Below are positions 62,052 through 64,000 of a stretch of DNA of 64,000 nucleotides, piece after piece. The position numbers were made by a program, and so were the translations under genes. This DNA is from an uncultured Prolixibacteraceae bacterium. GTDB taxonomy: Bacteria; Bacteroidota; Bacteroidia; Bacteroidales; Prolixibacteraceae. The notes beneath the pieces were generated by a model. It made no database searches and had not been told where the DNA came from. It saw only the letters and a list, made by a program, of their open reading frames with translations. Each line of letters opens with the position of its first letter. Within the stretch, counting starts at the first letter, position 1. The stretch spans positions 83,902-147,901 of the forward strand of contig CALGIG010000053.1 in the NCBI GenBank assembly GCA_937915865.1, written 5' to 3'.

Positions 62052-63878
62052 ATGCGAAACTATTTTTTAGCTATTGCAGCTTTTGCCTGCTTGTTCGTTT
62101 TTTCATGCCATATCGAAAAAACAGACTATAAAAAACTTTATGATCCAATAAAAGATGTGGGCCAATACCGGTTACCGGCATTGGATAAAGTTCCTCCATA
62201 CTGCTGGGACATAGAAGTTAAATCTTCTGATCAGCAACTTGCGTTGAAAGAATATTTGCTCGCCGGTTCTGCTTCGGGGCTTATTGCCAGGGCAATAAAA
62301 GATGGCAAAGCTGATGTTGGCCTCTGGATCGTAAACGGTCGCGATAATGGAGTGGCTTACCGGGCCGAGAGAGAATCTCTGCAAAAAAACGGTTGCCATT
62401 TCCTGGGGCCGGTCAATCCCATAGACCTGTTAACCGGCCAGGTAAAGCAACCGGATGGAAGCGGGGTAAACCTGAAAAACCTGTTCAATGGTTATATTCT
62501 GATCGATATGGACAACAATCCTGAAAGCGGAACAGTAGCCGTGAATGCTTCCCATGTGCTTAACGGACTGATTGTTGATAAAACATTTCAGAAAATATTT
62601 GATAAAGCCGGGTATAAAATGCTGTACGATGCTTCAGGGAAACATGTTCGGGATGCCTGGGACGAATTTGCGGACAAATGCCATTGGAACGGACTGGTGG
62701 TCATGCCAAACAATACCTGGGAGCTACGCGATGCAGCCATTCAGAATGGTTGGTTTTTTATGAATTTGTATGCCCGTCCGCATGACGCGACGAAAGGAGA
62801 CTACTGGTATTTGTACCGGGAAGCCGCAAAAAAAATGGAGCCCCATTCGCTGATCTACGGATGGGAAGCCGGGCCCCGCGATGAGCGGGAAATCAACGAT
62901 GTAGCTTCGTCGAATGCTCAGGCATCGGCAATAAACGACTGGTTTTATAACAATTGCATGGCGAATGCCGGTTATAAAAATCGCCAGGATTCAGTATTGG
63001 CTTGTGTAATTAACCCCAAAACAATCGATTACACCAAAAAGAAGCGGTTTGTTTCTTTTTTTATGTCGGATGGAGATAACAACCAATGGATGATGGGTGG
63101 ATTTATCGAAAACTGGTATGATGTACCCGAAAGCAGCGCGAACAAGGTAGCCTTTGGCATACCGACAACTACTTTGCCACAAATGGCCCCTGCTGCTTAC
63201 AACTACATTTTGAAACATCAGCCTGAAAATTCGACGCTGGTCGAAGTTCAGGGCGGAGGTGTTTTTTATTCAGATACTTATGGGAAGAACAGAGACCGGG
63301 CAACCTGTTTACTCGAAAAAGCCGAAACAACGGCTGTATGGATGCGGCAGCACCGCGTTAAAGTATTGGGGCTAATGGCCAAAGAATCGGTGGGTTCCGA
63401 CGAGGCAAAAGAAGCCTACCGTACTTCTATCGAGGCCAACGACCAGTTGGAAGGAATTGTTTCCCTGCAATATACGCCGTATGCCGGTGGTAAGGGCGAT
63501 ATTTACTGGTTCAGGAATAAAAACGGATACGAAATCCCTGTCATCACCATTAAATATTCGTTGTGGAACGAACCTGCCAACCGCGAACGGGAAGGGACCC
63601 CGAAATACATCGCCAATTGCCTGGATAAAGACCGGAACAACCCGGAATTTAACCTGGTTTGTATCCATGCCTGGAGCCATTTTTCGGATCAGGGGAAAGG
63701 TTGTGACGAACTGGCGGAGACGAAGGAGGGCAACGTTATGGGAAGCGGAATAGCAACCTTACTGCGGAATCATTTGGACAATTCGTATGAAGTGGTTAGC
63801 CTTCAGGAATTGATCTGGCAGGTGCGAATGAAGTTTTATCCTGAACAGACGAAGAAATACCTAAAAACAATACGATAA
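62052..63878 (+). CDS. GxGYxYP-type putative glycoside hydrolase, lipoprotein
   Basis: The 608-residue protein begins with a lipoprotein signal (AFACLFVFSC). Residues 25-280 form an N-terminal alpha/beta domain. Residues 330-600 contain FVSFFMSDGDNNQWMMGG, GIPTTTLPQMAPAAYNYIL and VEVQGGGVFYSD, which match the GxGYxYP putative glycoside-hydrolase domain, although the name-giving GxGYxYP motif is not clear here. Such proteins occur in Bacteroidota glycan loci without a proven reaction. Its stop overlaps the next start by one base (TAATG), indicating translational coupling. Confidence 0.62.
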   Translation: MRNYFLAIAAFACLFVFSCHIEKTDYKKLYDPIKDVGQYRLPALDKVPPYCWDIEVKSSDQQLALKEYLLAGSASGLIARAIKDGKADVGLWIVNGRDNGVAYRAERESLQKNGCHFLGPVNPIDLLTGQVKQPDGSGVNLKNLFNGYILIDMDNNPESGTVAVNASHVLNGLIVDKTFQKIFDKAGYKMLYDASGKHVRDAWDEFADKCHWNGLVVMPNNTWELRDAAIQNGWFFMNLYARPHDATKGDYWYLYREAAKKMEPHSLIYGWEAGPRDEREINDVASSNAQASAINDWFYNNCMANAGYKNRQDSVLACVINPKTIDYTKKKRFVSFFMSDGDNNQWMMGGFIENWYDVPESSANKVAFGIPTTTLPQMAPAAYNYILKHQPENSTLVEVQGGGVFYSDTYGKNRDRATCLLEKAETTAVWMRQHRVKVLGLMAKESVGSDEAKEAYRTSIEANDQLEGIVSLQYTPYAGGKGDIYWFRNKNGYEIPVITIKYSLWNEPANREREGTPKYIANCLDKDRNNPEFNLVCIHAWSHFSDQGKGCDELAETKEGNVMGSGIATLLRNHLDNSYEVVSLQELIWQVRMKFYPEQTKKYLKTIR

Positions 63879-64000
63879 TGAAAACGGCAATATCAGCATT
63901 GAAAATCGTCATTTTTTTGGTCCTGTTTTTTTGTTCTTCAGTATCTGTGTTAGGACAAAAAAGTCAAGCCCGTATCAAAATAGACATCGAGCGGCAAATC
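63878..64000 (+). CDS. start of probable GH51 alpha-L-arabinofuranosidase (3' end cut by window)
   Basis: Only 41 codons are visible: a signal peptide (MKTAISALKIVIFLVLF, cleavage near VLGQ) followed by ARIKIDIERQI. GH51-type arabinofuranosidases commonly begin their mature chain with a strand of the form A-x-I-x-I-D-x-E-R. With GH127 in the locus, arabinose removal fits. The call rests on a very short stretch plus context. Confidence 0.45.
   Translation, partial: MKTAISALKIVIFLVLFFCSSVSVLGQKSQARIKIDIERQI

Overview
The window reads as chromosomal DNA of a Bacteroidota member, most likely a free-living or gut Bacteroidales/Marinilabiliales-type polysaccharide degrader. The reasons are a SusC/SusD pair behind an ECF sigma factor and FecR-type anti-sigma factor, many secreted or lipoprotein glycoside hydrolases, a FISUMP domain, and a TTG-N19-TACCTTTG promoter of the Bacteroidota type. 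All genes are on the + strand. No tRNA, rRNA or CRISPR array was seen.

Region A (1-15.9 kb) is a run of secreted carbohydrate-active enzymes without its own SusC/D in view. It holds a GH2-like hydrolase cut by the window edge, a GH29 alpha-L-fucosidase, a sialate O-acetylesterase-like SGNH esterase, a GH92 alpha-mannosidase, an alpha/beta-hydrolase esterase, a pectate-lyase-3-type beta-helix protein, a second SGNH hydrolase and a GH88/GH105-like protein. A decayed ORF lies at about 9.76-10.07 kb.

Region B (about 16.0-37.1 kb) is an accessory island inside the glycan-degrading region, with IS200/IS605 tnpA relics at both ends (16008-16084 and 36786-37130). It starts with an ECF-like sigma factor overlapping an unusual anti-sigma/C39-peptidase-like fusion. 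Next come two different dynamin-like GTPases, an Hsp70-type ATPase that lacks a substrate-binding domain and ends in a zinc ribbon, and a disordered protein with a GrpE-like C-terminus. Eight further proteins each begin with one or two zinc ribbons joined to a different body: membrane helices (three proteins), membrane helices plus a PH-like domain, a TPR-like region, FISUMP, WD40, and FGE/C-type-lectin (two proteins, the last with a single-pass helix). A DUF6734 glycosyltransferase-like gene is embedded among them. The two FGE-type proteins end in stretches that look like variable regions of diversity-generating retroelement targets. The distal part carries a basic hypothetical protein, a 5'(3')-deoxyribonucleotidase-like HAD protein, a NADAR protein, a WG-repeat protein and a small secreted protein. 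I regard 16.4-33.3 kb as the best candidate for an undescribed system: a zinc-ribbon-linked GTPase/chaperone assembly under its own sigma/anti-sigma switch.

Region C (37.3-64.0 kb) is a complete polysaccharide utilisation locus. It contains ECF sigma, FecR, SusC, SusD, a surface lipoprotein with Ig-like and LamG-like domains, a double esterase (alpha/beta hydrolase plus SGNH), a phosphodiesterase/PA14 protein, an esterase-D-like enzyme, an MGH1/GH63-like (alpha/alpha)6 enzyme, a GH127-type (DUF1680) enzyme, an unassigned secreted protein, three GH92 enzymes, a GxGYxYP-type protein and the start of a probable GH51 arabinofuranosidase. The enzyme set suggests a mannose-containing, ester-substituted heteropolysaccharide with arabinose; the substrate is an inference. 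Several small hairpin or MITE-like repeats sit between genes.
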